Shown here one piece after another: positions 1-5,387 of a DNA stretch of 5,407 nucleotides. The DNA is taken from positions 1-5,407 of the forward strand of contig JAJYJR010000439.1 in assembly GCA_021789355.1 (NCBI GenBank), written 5' to 3'. This stretch comes from Chloroflexota bacterium (GTDB lineage Bacteria; Chloroflexota; Limnocylindria; Limnocylindrales; CSP1-4). The first letter of the stretch is position 1, and the number at the start of each line of letters is the position of its first letter. Below the pieces are notes generated by a model. That model did no database searches. It saw nothing but the letters and a program-made list of their open reading frames with translations, and was not told the origin of the DNA. The position numbers and the translations under genes are program-made.

Positions 1-172
1 GGGCCGGCGTTGGTGCCGGCGCGGAGATCGCGGTGCTGAGGGCGAAGAGCAGGATCCCCACCACCGCCAGCAGGATCAGCACTCCGTAGCGCACGCGCGG
101 TCTGCGCCGCGTGGACCGGGTCGTGACAGGCCCCGATCGACGCTTCGGTTTCCGACGCTGCTGCTGCGGCAC
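1..172 (-). CDS. N-terminal part of a single-pass membrane or exported protein (cut by window edge)
   Basis: Partial gene; the 3' part lies outside the window. Reading leftward from a GTG at 170-172 gives 57 codons without a stop. The first 28 residues are very basic (MPQQQRRKPKRRSG, then RSTRRRPRVR). A hydrophobic stretch follows at about residues 30-50 (YGVLILLAVVGILLFALSTA), then a Pro/Ala-rich linker starting APAPTPA. This looks like a type II signal anchor, or a long-n-region signal peptide, ahead of an extracytoplasmic domain that is not visible. The start was chosen because AGGAGG (minus strand, 178-183) sits 5 bases before it. The family cannot be named from this part; cell-wall enzymes and anchored lipoprotein-like proteins often start this way, but that is only a guess. 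An insertion sequence ends 37 bases upstream of the start codon, so the original promoter region has probably been displaced. Confidence 0.55.
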   Translation of the reverse strand, partial: MPQQQRRKPKRRSGPVTTRSTRRRPRVRYGVLILLAVVGILLFALSTAISAPAPTPA

Positions 173-201
173 CCGCACCTCCTGGGGCCGCAGTCTAGCG
201 G

Positions 202-209
202 CCGCACCG
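202..209. repeat. Left copy of probable target-site duplication
   Basis: CCGCACCG, next to the left end of the insertion sequence. The partner at 1600-1607 is CCGCACCC. Seven of eight bases agree, which fits an 8-bp duplication with one later change. GC-rich sequence makes chance agreement easier. Confidence 0.5.
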
Positions 210-239
210 GGTCAAGTCCCAGCACGTGGTGTAACAGCG
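209..239 (+). repeat. Left terminal inverted repeat of the IS256-family element
   Basis: Begins GGGTCAAGTCCC and ends CGTGGTGTAACAGCG. It is the mirror of 1570-1600 with mismatches at five of 31 positions, and it lies 26 bases past the transposase stop codon. The outermost G may belong to the target duplication. Confidence 0.85.
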
Positions 240-1599
240 TGCCATCCGCGCGCCCGCGGTCCGGTCAGCTCGCCATCAGCAGGGCCGGCACCTCCTCCTT
301 GGGCACGGCGTCGATCAACGCCATCGACTCCGGGCTGAAGTAGCGCCGGCCGTCCTGCCACTCGTCGTCTTGCTCCGCGAGCACCATGCCGACGAGGCGC
401 AGGACGCTGGCCCGGGTCGGGAAGATGCCCACCACCGCCGTGCGACGCTTCACCTCCTTGTTCAGGCGCTCGAGCGGGTTCGTGCTCCGGATCTGGCGAC
501 GATGCGCCTCGGGAAAGGTGAAGTGGACGAGGAGGTCCGCCTCGGCTTCGAGGAGGAGCTCGGACACCAGAGGGAAGCGGGCCGCCAGGCCGTCCGCCAC
601 GCGGCGCAGCTGTTCGGAGGCCGAGTGCTCGTCGGGCTGCTCGAAGACCGTGCGGATGGCGGCCGCCACCATGTCCTGGCTGCCGCGGGGCACGAGGTCG
701 AGCGCGTTGCGGGTGGCGTGCACCCTGCACCGTTGCCACCCGGCTCCCAGGAGCTGGGCGTGCACGGCTTCGACGATGCCGCGGTGCGCGTCGCTGACGA
801 CCAGGCGCACCCCGGCCAGGCCGCGCTCGAGGAGTCCCCGCACGAAGCCTGACCAGGCGTTGCCCTCATCGTTCGAGGCGGCGAGCTCGAGCCCGAGGAT
901 CCGTCGCTCGCCGGATCCGGCCACACCGATCGCCACCAGGCAGGCCATCGAGACCACCCGACCGGCGTCCCGCACCTTCACGTAGGTGGCGTCGAGGAAC
1001 ACATAGGGGTAGCGCTCACCGAGCAGCGAGCGGTGGCGGAATGCCTCGACCTCGGCGTCGAGCGCGGTGCAGATGCGGGAGACCTCGCTCTTCGAGAGCG
1101 AGGCGATGCCCAGGGCGTCGACGAGGTCCTCCACGCGGCGGGTGGAGACGCCCAGCACGTAGGCCTCCTGGACCACCGCGAGGAGCGCGCGCTCGGCCCG
1201 CCGCCGCGGCTCGAGGAGCGAGGGGAAGTAGCTCCCGTCGCGCACGCGCGGGATGGAGAGATCGATGCTCCCGACGCGGGTGTCCCAGCGCCGTTCCCGA
1301 TAGCCGTTGCGGTGGGTCAGGCGCTGCTCCGGTGCGCGCTCGCCGTGGGGCACCCCGGTGATCTCGGTGACCTCGGCCTCCATCAGGCCCTCGGCGAGGA
1401 TGCGCACACCCTCACGGAGGAAGTCGATGTCGCCGTCCGTCCCGGCCTTGCGCAGCAGTTCGGGCACGCCCATCCTGTCCGTGGCCATCGTGGCCTCCTT
1501 CGTCGTCGTCGGTTGCTACTCCAACGACGCGAGGATGACGCGGTGGCCGCTCTTCTTGTCAGCCACCTGCGCTGTTACACCACGCCACGGGACGTGACC
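210..1599 (-). mobile_element. Complete IS256-family insertion sequence
   Basis: An element of about 1.39 kb, within the usual size of IS256-family elements, holding one transposase gene. The ends match as inverted repeats: 209-239 on the plus strand against the reverse complement of 1570-1600 agrees at 26 of 31 positions, including a 15-base identical inner block CGTGGTGTAACAGCG. The outer parts read GGTCAAGTCCC on the left and GGTCACGTCCC on the right. The flanking octamers are CCGCACCG (202-209) and CCGCACCC (1600-1607), 7 of 8 identical. That is what an 8-bp target duplication, usual for this family, would look like after one mutation; the exact outer base could shift by one. The transposase is intact, so the element may still be mobile. 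It lies in the intergenic gap between the leftward gene at 1-172 and the rightward riboswitch-controlled gene. Confidence 0.88.
265..1488 (-). CDS. IS256-family (mutator-type) DDE transposase
   Basis: 407 residues, the normal full length for this family. It catalyses cutting and rejoining at the terminal repeats of its own element through an RNase H-like DDE centre. The likely catalytic residues are D166 in VFLDATYVKVR, D233 in VVSDAHRGI and E340 in STNPLERLNKEVKRR. The family C-x2-H signature is seen as WQRCRVHATRN (C254, H257). The N-terminal part (residues 1-150) carries the usual HRNGYRERRWDTRVG and IPRVRDGSYFP segments and a predicted DNA-binding helical region (VSTRRVEDLVDALGI...LSKSEVSRI). 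The ATG start has AAGGAGG 5 bases upstream (1494-1500 on the minus strand). No frameshift or internal stop is seen, so it is probably functional. A CTGACA sequence near the right end (1557-1562, minus) could be a -35 element, but no convincing -10 follows it. Confidence 0.97.
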   Translation of the reverse strand: MATDRMGVPELLRKAGTDGDIDFLREGVRILAEGLMEAEVTEITGVPHGERAPEQRLTHRNGYRERRWDTRVGSIDLSIPRVRDGSYFPSLLEPRRRAERALLAVVQEAYVLGVSTRRVEDLVDALGIASLSKSEVSRICTALDAEVEAFRHRSLLGERYPYVFLDATYVKVRDAGRVVSMACLVAIGVAGSGERRILGLELAASNDEGNAWSGFVRGLLERGLAGVRLVVSDAHRGIVEAVHAQLLGAGWQRCRVHATRNALDLVPRGSQDMVAAAIRTVFEQPDEHSASEQLRRVADGLAARFPLVSELLLEAEADLLVHFTFPEAHRRQIRSTNPLERLNKEVKRRTAVVGIFPTRASVLRLVGMVLAEQDDEWQDGRRYFSPESMALIDAVPKEEVPALLMAS

Positions 1600-1600
1600 C
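1570..1600 (-). repeat. Right terminal inverted repeat of the IS256-family element
   Basis: Read on the minus strand it begins GGGTCACGTCCC and ends CGTGGTGTAACAGCG, matching the left repeat at 26 of 31 positions. It is upstream of the transposase, so this is the end next to the transposase promoter region. Confidence 0.85.
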
Positions 1601-1607
1601 CGCACCC
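1600..1607. repeat. Right copy of probable target-site duplication
   Basis: CCGCACCC, next to the right end of the insertion sequence and pairing with CCGCACCG at 202-209. The shared 7-base core CCGCACC is exact. Confidence 0.5.
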
Positions 1608-1659
1608 GGTGCGTGCGTGCACATGACCACCGGCGATCCCGGGTCGTACCTGTGCCTGG

Positions 1660-1689
1660 CTGACGCGAAAGCCCGGGATGTCGTATGGT
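1660..1689 (+). promoter_or_regulatory. Candidate promoter for the riboswitch-controlled gene
   Basis: CTGACG (1660-1665) resembles a -35 box (TTGACA, 4 of 6) and TATGGT (1684-1689) a -10 box (TATAAT, 4 of 6, keeping the TA...T pattern typical of actinobacterial promoters), 18 bases apart. Transcription would begin near 1696, giving a leader of about 210 bases that contains the whole riboswitch. An inverted repeat, ATCCCGGG (1636-1643) and CCCGGGAT (1672-1679), brackets the -35 region and could be a regulator site. This is pattern matching only; in GC-rich DNA such boxes are weak evidence. Confidence 0.35.
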
Positions 1690-1757
1690 GCCGCCACGCG
1701 CGAGATGCGTGGGGGAATCCGCGTACGAGCGCCTGCCAGATTCGGTTCAGGGACGGC

Positions 1758-1855
1758 TGGCCATCGAAACGGCAAACCCGTCGCGAGGCGGGGACGCAAA
1801 GCCACGGGACTCGGGACGCCCAATCCGACCGAGTCAGCCGGGTTGCCGACGACCA
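1758..1855 (+). ncRNA. Cyclic-di-GMP class I riboswitch aptamer (GEMM-I)
   Basis: Senses the second messenger c-di-GMP in the leader of the following gene. The strongly conserved core segments are present in order: GGCAAACC (1771-1778), GGGACGCAAAGCC (1791-1803, identical to the Vibrio cholerae Vc2 aptamer) and AGCCGGGTTGCCG (1836-1848). The first arm pairs CCCGTC (1777-1782) with GGCGGG (1787-1792) and is capped by a GCGA tetraloop of the GNRA type that docks in this class. The second arm is a perfect 7-bp stem, GACTCGG (1808-1814) with CCGAGTC (1829-1835). The closing stem pairs 1758-1766 with 1847-1855 at 7 of 9 positions. Aligned to Vc2, the ligand-contacting base G20 is G1771 and the intercalating A47 is A1798. 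G at position 20 favours c-di-GMP over 3',3'-cGAMP, whose riboswitches usually carry A there. Ligand preference is inferred from family knowledge. Confidence 0.93.
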
Positions 1856-1856
1856 C

Positions 1857-1877
1857 CGCGCTCCTTAGGGGAGCGCG
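1857..1877 (+). promoter_or_regulatory. Expression-platform hairpin between riboswitch and start codon
   Basis: CGCGCTCC (1857-1864) pairs perfectly over 8 bp with GGAGCGCG (1870-1877) around the loop TTAGG. It begins one base after the aptamer's closing stem. No T-run follows, so it is not a classic intrinsic terminator. The same left arm can instead pair with the ribosome binding site: GCGCTCCT (1858-1865) with AGGA-GCGC within 1894-1902, leaving G1898 bulged. Two exclusive structures of this kind suggest control of translation. Which one the ligand favours cannot be told from sequence. Confidence 0.6.
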
Positions 1878-1893
1878 AACCGCAGGAACCGGC

Positions 1894-1899
1894 AGGAGG
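1894..1899 (+). promoter_or_regulatory. Ribosome binding site of the riboswitch-controlled gene
   Basis: AGGAGG, 9 bases before the ATG at 1909. It fixes the start of the 149-residue protein, although the same frame stays open further upstream through the riboswitch. It is the pairing partner of the left arm of the 1857-1877 hairpin, so its access is probably the regulated step. Confidence 0.8.
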
Positions 1900-1908
1900 C
1901 GCCGAGAC

Positions 1909-2358
1909 ATGTCTGATCACCCCAGCACCCACCGCGCCGCGCGTGCGGCCGCACGCGCGAGCCTGATCGCCCTGCTCATCCTCACGGTCGGGTCCGGGAC
2001 CGCGCTGGCCGCCAAGGGTGGCGGAAGCGTGAGCAGCGCCAGCACGCTGACCGGGCCGGTCATGGTCCTGGACCTCAACGGCAACGGCGTGCCCAACCAC
2101 GGGGACGAGATCACGTTCAACGTCTCCGCCAGCGTGTCCCAGCCGCAGGTCGGGCTCCGCTGCTGGCAGGGAGCGAACTGGGTCTACGACGGCTACGTGG
2201 GCTACTTCCCCGGGTACATGTTCACGCCGTACTTCACGCTCGACTCCGGGTACTGGAATCCGGCCCTGAGCGCGAACTGCACCGCGCGGCTCTTCTACAA
2301 CGACAAGCGGGGTCGTCAGCAGGTGCTGGCCACCCTGAGCTTCGACGTCGCACCCTGA
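1909..2358 (+). CDS. Small secreted beta-rich protein with a calcium-binding-type loop, under c-di-GMP riboswitch control
   Basis: 149 residues; function unknown. Residues 1-34 form a typical Sec signal peptide: a basic region (HRAARAAARAS), a hydrophobic core (LIALLILTVGSG) and cleavage most likely after TALA. A Gly/Ser-rich linker (AKGGGSVSS) leads to a domain of about 105 residues. D55-L-N-G-N-G-V-P-N-H-G-D66-E67 matches the D-x-N-x-N-G...D/E pattern of EF-hand or dockerin-like calcium loops. The rest alternates like beta strands and is rich in Tyr, Trp and Phe (GLRCWQGANWVYDGYVGYFPGY); C85 and C124 could form a disulfide. It resembles small exported proteins with a GD-x-ITF-x-V start and a final TLSF-x-V strand that I recall from Chloroflexota and actinobacterial genomes, a memory and not a search result. 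There is no anchor or membrane segment after the signal peptide, so it is probably released or bound non-covalently. The start is set by AGGAGG at 1894-1899; the riboswitch implies a role in attachment or biofilm matrix, which is inference. Confidence 0.9.
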   Translation: MSDHPSTHRAARAAARASLIALLILTVGSGTALAAKGGGSVSSASTLTGPVMVLDLNGNGVPNHGDEITFNVSASVSQPQVGLRCWQGANWVYDGYVGYFPGYMFTPYFTLDSGYWNPALSANCTARLFYNDKRGRQQVLATLSFDVAP

Positions 2359-2397
2359 TCTGATTGCGCCGACCGCCCGGCGCGCACGTCCGACGCG

Positions 2398-2427
2398 AGG
2401 GAGCCCCGGCCGTGGCCGGGGCTCCTT
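2398..2427. terminator. Strong hairpin between convergent genes, probable bidirectional terminator
   Basis: GGAGCCCCGGCC (2400-2411) and GGCCGGGGCTCC (2414-2425) are perfect 12-base mirror arms. An A-T and a G-T pair can extend the stem outward. The hairpin starts about 40 bases after the stop of the 149-residue protein and ends about 30 bases before the stop of the 831-residue protein on the other strand. Only a short T/A-rich tail (TTGATT) follows on the plus strand and no T-run on the minus strand, so termination may be inefficient or assisted. A second small hairpin, TCGGCC-TGAT-GGCCGA (2436-2451), lies just downstream of the minus-strand stop. Confidence 0.75.
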
Positions 2428-2457
2428 GATTGCCGTCGGCCTGATGGCCGAACCGGC

Positions 2458-4953
2458 CTAGGGTGTCGGTGCCTCGTTGGCGATCGAGATGCTGGAAGTC
2501 TCGGTGCCGCACGGGCTCGTCACGCCCAGGTGGGCGGGATTGTCCGAGGTGAACACCACGACCCAGCTGAACGTTGTGCCGGTGGTGTCGTAGGCCGTCG
2601 TATTTGCGCTCGACACCGTGGCCTTGAGCGTGTTGCCCTTGCCGGTGTCCGGAGCGGCGACGGCGAGCGAGGTCGACGTGTAGGCCGGCTCGCTGCTGCA
2701 CGTGGCGTCGTTGACGTAGAGCTTGAACACGACGTGGCCGTTCAGGGCGCCCGCGCCGCCACCCACGCTGACGGTGGCGGAGTCGTTGGGCACGAAGCGC
2801 TGTGCCGTGCTCATGGTCGGCTGCAGCTGCTGGACGACGACGGCTTCGGCCGAGTTGCCGCAACCGGTGTTGTGGGTTGTTGCCTTCGTGTTGCCCGAGG
2901 TCGAGCCGCTGTATGCCGCGACCCAGTGGAACTGGCCCGGGCTGCTGGGGGTGAAGCCGGACGAGAAGTTGTCACCGTTGCCGGAGACCGTGCCACCGGT
3001 CTGCGGGTTGGTCCCCGTCGTGCCGTCCAGCTTCCCGGCATTCGCGGTGCTGCAGTTGGTGACCTTACCGTCCTTGTCGACCGTATCCGGGCCCTTCAGG
3101 GTGAAAGTGATGGTCCCGTCCGCGGCCGCGCCGTTGGTCGCGTTGATGGTCGGATACTGGCTGCCGGCTTGGCCCGGTGTCGTGCCGCCGTCCGTGCCGG
3201 GCTCGGTGGCCGTGCCGGACAGCGTCGCCTTGTCGTAGAGCGCGGTGCCGAACGGCACCGGATCCGTGAGCACCGATCCCTCCGAATCGCCCGTCGTCCA
3301 GGCGGTCGTGATCAGGGTCGGCTCGACCGGCAGCACCTCGAAGCACTCGCCGGTCGATGACGGCGGCCCGGCGGATTCACCGCTGCTGTCGGTCGCATCA
3401 GGCACGCCCTTCGTCGTCGAATCGAAATCGGCGCGCCAGCAGTACCGTCCGATCGACGTGAGCGTGACCGGATCCGAGAGGTAGGTGCCGTTCCCGGTGA
3501 CCGGGATGGAACCCGCCGCCACGCCGCCGGTGCTGCACGTGCCGCTGGCGAGCGGGCCGCAAACGTTAAACGAAAGCGTCCCGGTGAAGGACGCGGTACC
3601 CGTGACCTCCAGGAGGGCAGAGTCCTCGACGCTCACCGTCCCGGTCCCGATCGACGTCTCGACGAGGTTGTTGGCGTTGCTGTCCGCCGAGAGGGCGGAG
3701 CCGTTCCCAAGCTTGGGCGTCGTCTCCAGGCCGGAGCCGCACGACTCGAACTTGCCGAGCGCGAAGTCCTTCTGAGCGGCCGTGAGCGACGGCGACGAGC
3801 GGGTCTCGGCCATGAAGCTGGCGAAGCAACCCTGGAGGCCGAGCGCGTTCAGGTCGACGCCGCCCTCCATGAAGCCGCCGCCGTAGATGACGTCCGAGGC
3901 GACCGCGCCCTTGCCGACGTACGCCCAGGGCGAGACGATCGTCGTGTTGTTGACGGTGTTGCAGCCCGAGCTGCTGCCGCCCGGCACGCAGTCGCCGAAA
4001 TTGCCCTCGCCGTTGAGGGAACCATCGCTGCCGTCCGAGCCCACCCAGCTGTAGATCCGGATGGTGGTGATCGCGCCACCCTGCGTGAACGTGCCGAGCA
4101 GCAGGATGTCCCCGACTGCGTGCGTGGCCGGGTTGCCTTCGTCATCGACGAACGTCCCGTTAGGCGCGGCGACTACAGAGTTCTTGAAGAACCAGAAGCC
4201 CATGTCCTTCGCGCCGTTGACCGCGTAGCGATCGGCGCCGAAGTAGAGGTACTGCTGCGTCTCCCCGAACTTGATCGCGTAGGCGTGCAGGATCTCGTCC
4301 GCGTCAGGGACCGAGCTGTCCGTCCAGTGCTCGTCCGGCATGTCGAGGATGTCGGCCGAGCCCTGCGTGAACATCGAGGTCCCCGGCGTGTCGTCGATCC
4401 AGTCGCACGCGACCGCCCCCGGGATTCCGGAGCACGGGTTGTCGGCACTCGCGTTGGCCTGGTGAGCTGTGTAGACGATATCCCAGTCAGCCCCGGCCGG
4501 TGCCCCGCCCCCCAGCTGGGTGATGTCCGAGCCGCCCGGATGCGCGGTCGCAGATGCGCCTCGCACCACCGTGTAGGTCCTGACGTCCAGCGCGACGAGC
4601 GCGGGGTCCGTGAAGGAGCACCCGCCCGTCTTGGTGGAGGTCGTGCCTGCGCTCTTGAACGTCATCTGCTCGCCGTCGATCAGGAGCGTCGAGTCGGCTG
4701 CAGGGGCGCCGACCAACTCGCACACGTCGATGGTGGTCGTCGACGCGTTGATGTTGCCCTTCAGCGTGCCGACGTGGGTGGTGGTGACGTCGTTGGATGC
4801 GTTCTTGTCGAGCTCGAACAGGCCGCTGCCCTCGGGTGGCGATGCCACGGCCGTGGCGGCGATGCCGATCGTCCCGACGATCAGGCCGGCGGCGGCGAGG
4901 ACCGTGGCGACGCGCCTGCCCGGCTGCTTTCGATAGACCACACGACTGATCAC
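2458..4953 (-). CDS. Large exported multidomain protein with C-terminal Ig-like repeats
   Basis: 831 residues; exact function unknown. Residues 1-38 are a signal peptide (basic YRKQPGRR, hydrophobic VATVLAAAGLIVGTIGIAA, cleavage likely after TAVA). FELDKNASND (46-55) looks like the first strand of the main domain. Residues about 61-147 look like an inserted module (TLKGNINASTTTIDV... LLIDGEQMTF... YTVVRG... AHPGGSDIT). The main domain follows at about 155-405, with DWDIVY, LYFGADRYAVNGAKDMGFWFF, GDILLLGTFTQGG, IRIYSWVGSDGSDGSLNG, FMEGGVDLNALGL and CFASFMAETRSSPSLTAAQKDFALGKFESC; I recognise this pattern from large secreted surface proteins of several phyla but cannot name a domain entry. About three Ig-like beta-sandwich units follow (roughly 438-540, 543-708, 710-825), each with a strand like TLSFNV, TITFTL or VVFKLY, then a W/F-x-W core strand and cysteines. 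No sorting motif or C-terminal membrane segment is seen. The start is GTG with GAGGGGGG 8 bases upstream; the frame closes at a stop at 4981-4983, leaving no better start. Confidence 0.92.
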   Translation of the reverse strand: MISRVVYRKQPGRRVATVLAAAGLIVGTIGIAATAVASPPEGSGLFELDKNASNDVTTTHVGTLKGNINASTTTIDVCELVGAPAADSTLLIDGEQMTFKSAGTTSTKTGGCSFTDPALVALDVRTYTVVRGASATAHPGGSDITQLGGGAPAGADWDIVYTAHQANASADNPCSGIPGAVACDWIDDTPGTSMFTQGSADILDMPDEHWTDSSVPDADEILHAYAIKFGETQQYLYFGADRYAVNGAKDMGFWFFKNSVVAAPNGTFVDDEGNPATHAVGDILLLGTFTQGGAITTIRIYSWVGSDGSDGSLNGEGNFGDCVPGGSSSGCNTVNNTTIVSPWAYVGKGAVASDVIYGGGFMEGGVDLNALGLQGCFASFMAETRSSPSLTAAQKDFALGKFESCGSGLETTPKLGNGSALSADSNANNLVETSIGTGTVSVEDSALLEVTGTASFTGTLSFNVCGPLASGTCSTGGVAAGSIPVTGNGTYLSDPVTLTSIGRYCWRADFDSTTKGVPDATDSSGESAGPPSSTGECFEVLPVEPTLITTAWTTGDSEGSVLTDPVPFGTALYDKATLSGTATEPGTDGGTTPGQAGSQYPTINATNGAAADGTITFTLKGPDTVDKDGKVTNCSTANAGKLDGTTGTNPQTGGTVSGNGDNFSSGFTPSSPGQFHWVAAYSGSTSGNTKATTHNTGCGNSAEAVVVQQLQPTMSTAQRFVPNDSATVSVGGGAGALNGHVVFKLYVNDATCSSEPAYTSTSLAVAAPDTGKGNTLKATVSSANTTAYDTTGTTFSWVVVFTSDNPAHLGVTSPCGTETSSISIANEAPTP

Positions 4954-4961
4954 GATGACTG

Positions 4962-4969
4962 CCCCCCTC
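4962..4969 (-). promoter_or_regulatory. Ribosome binding site supporting the GTG start of the 831-residue protein
   Basis: Minus-strand purine run GAGGGGGG, with 8 bases between it and the GTG at 4951-4953. It decides the start because there is no ATG nearby in frame and an in-frame stop lies 27 bases further upstream. Confidence 0.6.
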
Positions 4970-5072
4970 GCAGATCGAACTCACGGATGTGCTTCGGTCG
5001 CTACTGCCTCCACGTATCCCTCCCTGGTGATTCGACCCCTCCCCCGGGATCACTGCCGTCGCCCTGGCTCCC

Positions 5073-5107
5073 CTGCGAGCCTCGCAGTGCCTCCTGCGAC
5101 CGGAGGC
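5073..5107 (-). promoter_or_regulatory. Palindrome and adjacent hairpin in the leader of the 831-residue protein gene
   Basis: CTGCGAG-C-CTCGCAG (5073-5087) is a perfect 15-bp palindrome around one central base, the form of an operator for a dimeric regulator. One base further is a 6-bp stem, GCCTCC (5089-5094) and GGAGGC (5102-5107), with a 7-base loop. The half site CTCGCAG occurs again at 4967-4973, overlapping the ribosome binding site, and CTGCGA at 5094-5099. The gene-free stretch 4954-5286 shows no riboswitch core like the one at 1758-1855 and no convincing -35/-10 pair on the minus strand. Confidence 0.4.
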
Positions 5108-5219
5108 GGGCCCGTCGGGCTGCTCAATCCCACCTCCCCTGGCGCACGCCGGCGTCGCTCGGGGCGCCTGACGCACAACGCGTGGCCCGCCCGGTTGACG
5201 GATGATCAGGCTGGCGAGT

Positions 5220-5246
5220 GGCCCCGGCGTTCAGGGCACCGGGGCC
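5220..5246. terminator. GC-rich hairpin next to the IS21-like end, possible terminator
   Basis: GGCCCCGG (5220-5227) and CCGGGGCC (5239-5246) form a perfect 8-bp stem with an 11-base loop. No T-run follows on either strand. It could end a transcript entering from the right or be a leftover of a gene interrupted there; it is also the kind of inverted repeat that arises easily in GC-rich DNA. Confidence 0.3.
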
Positions 5247-5293
5247 GCCCGTCCGGCCCCGTGGGACCGCGGACTGGAGAGCCGGGTGTCGAC

Positions 5294-5339
5294 GCCGGGT
5301 GAAAACTGAGCACCTTCCGCCGGTCGAAACCTGAGCACC
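5294..5339 (+). repeat. Two tandem 21-bp terminal repeats
   Basis: Copies at 5294-5314 and 5319-5339 differ at three positions (GT/TC at positions 6-7 and A/C at 12) and share the ending CTGAGCACC. They are separated by TTCC. They are probably transposase binding sites of the element that continues to the right. Confidence 0.8.
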
Positions 5340-5387
5340 CCTGACCAGGTTCGCTGGCATCCTCGGCCGAGCCGTGAGCTCGCTGCC

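Noticed and set aside
192..215. Outward promoter from the left IS end into the leftward gene (TTGACC at 210-215 and TAGACT at 192-197, minus strand)
   Set aside because: The boxes are only 12 bases apart, too short for a normal 16-19 base spacer, so a hybrid promoter is unlikely as read.
370..1626. Several plus-strand frames over the transposase
   Set aside because: They mirror the IS256-family transposase, whose catalytic motifs are all on the minus strand; the translations show no family features.
1857..1877. Intrinsic transcription terminator after the riboswitch
   Set aside because: The hairpin is not followed by a run of T; the downstream bases are AACCGCAGG. Translational control fits better.
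4954..5176. Possible leader peptide or N-terminal extension upstream of the 831-residue protein
   Set aside because: The frame of the gene is stopped at 4981-4983. A GTG-started short frame after GGGGAG near 5130 exists, but its translation is compositionally ordinary and nothing supports it.
4120..5205. Long open plus-strand frame (361 codons) opposite the 831-residue gene
   Set aside because: It is antisense to a gene with a signal peptide and recognisable domains. Its translation is a low-complexity Arg/Val/Gly-rich string without motifs, typical of opposite frames in GC-rich DNA.
4954..5286. A second c-di-GMP riboswitch in the leader of the 831-residue gene
   Set aside because: Neither the GCAAACC, GACGCAAAGCC nor GGGTTNCCG segment is present on the minus strand there.
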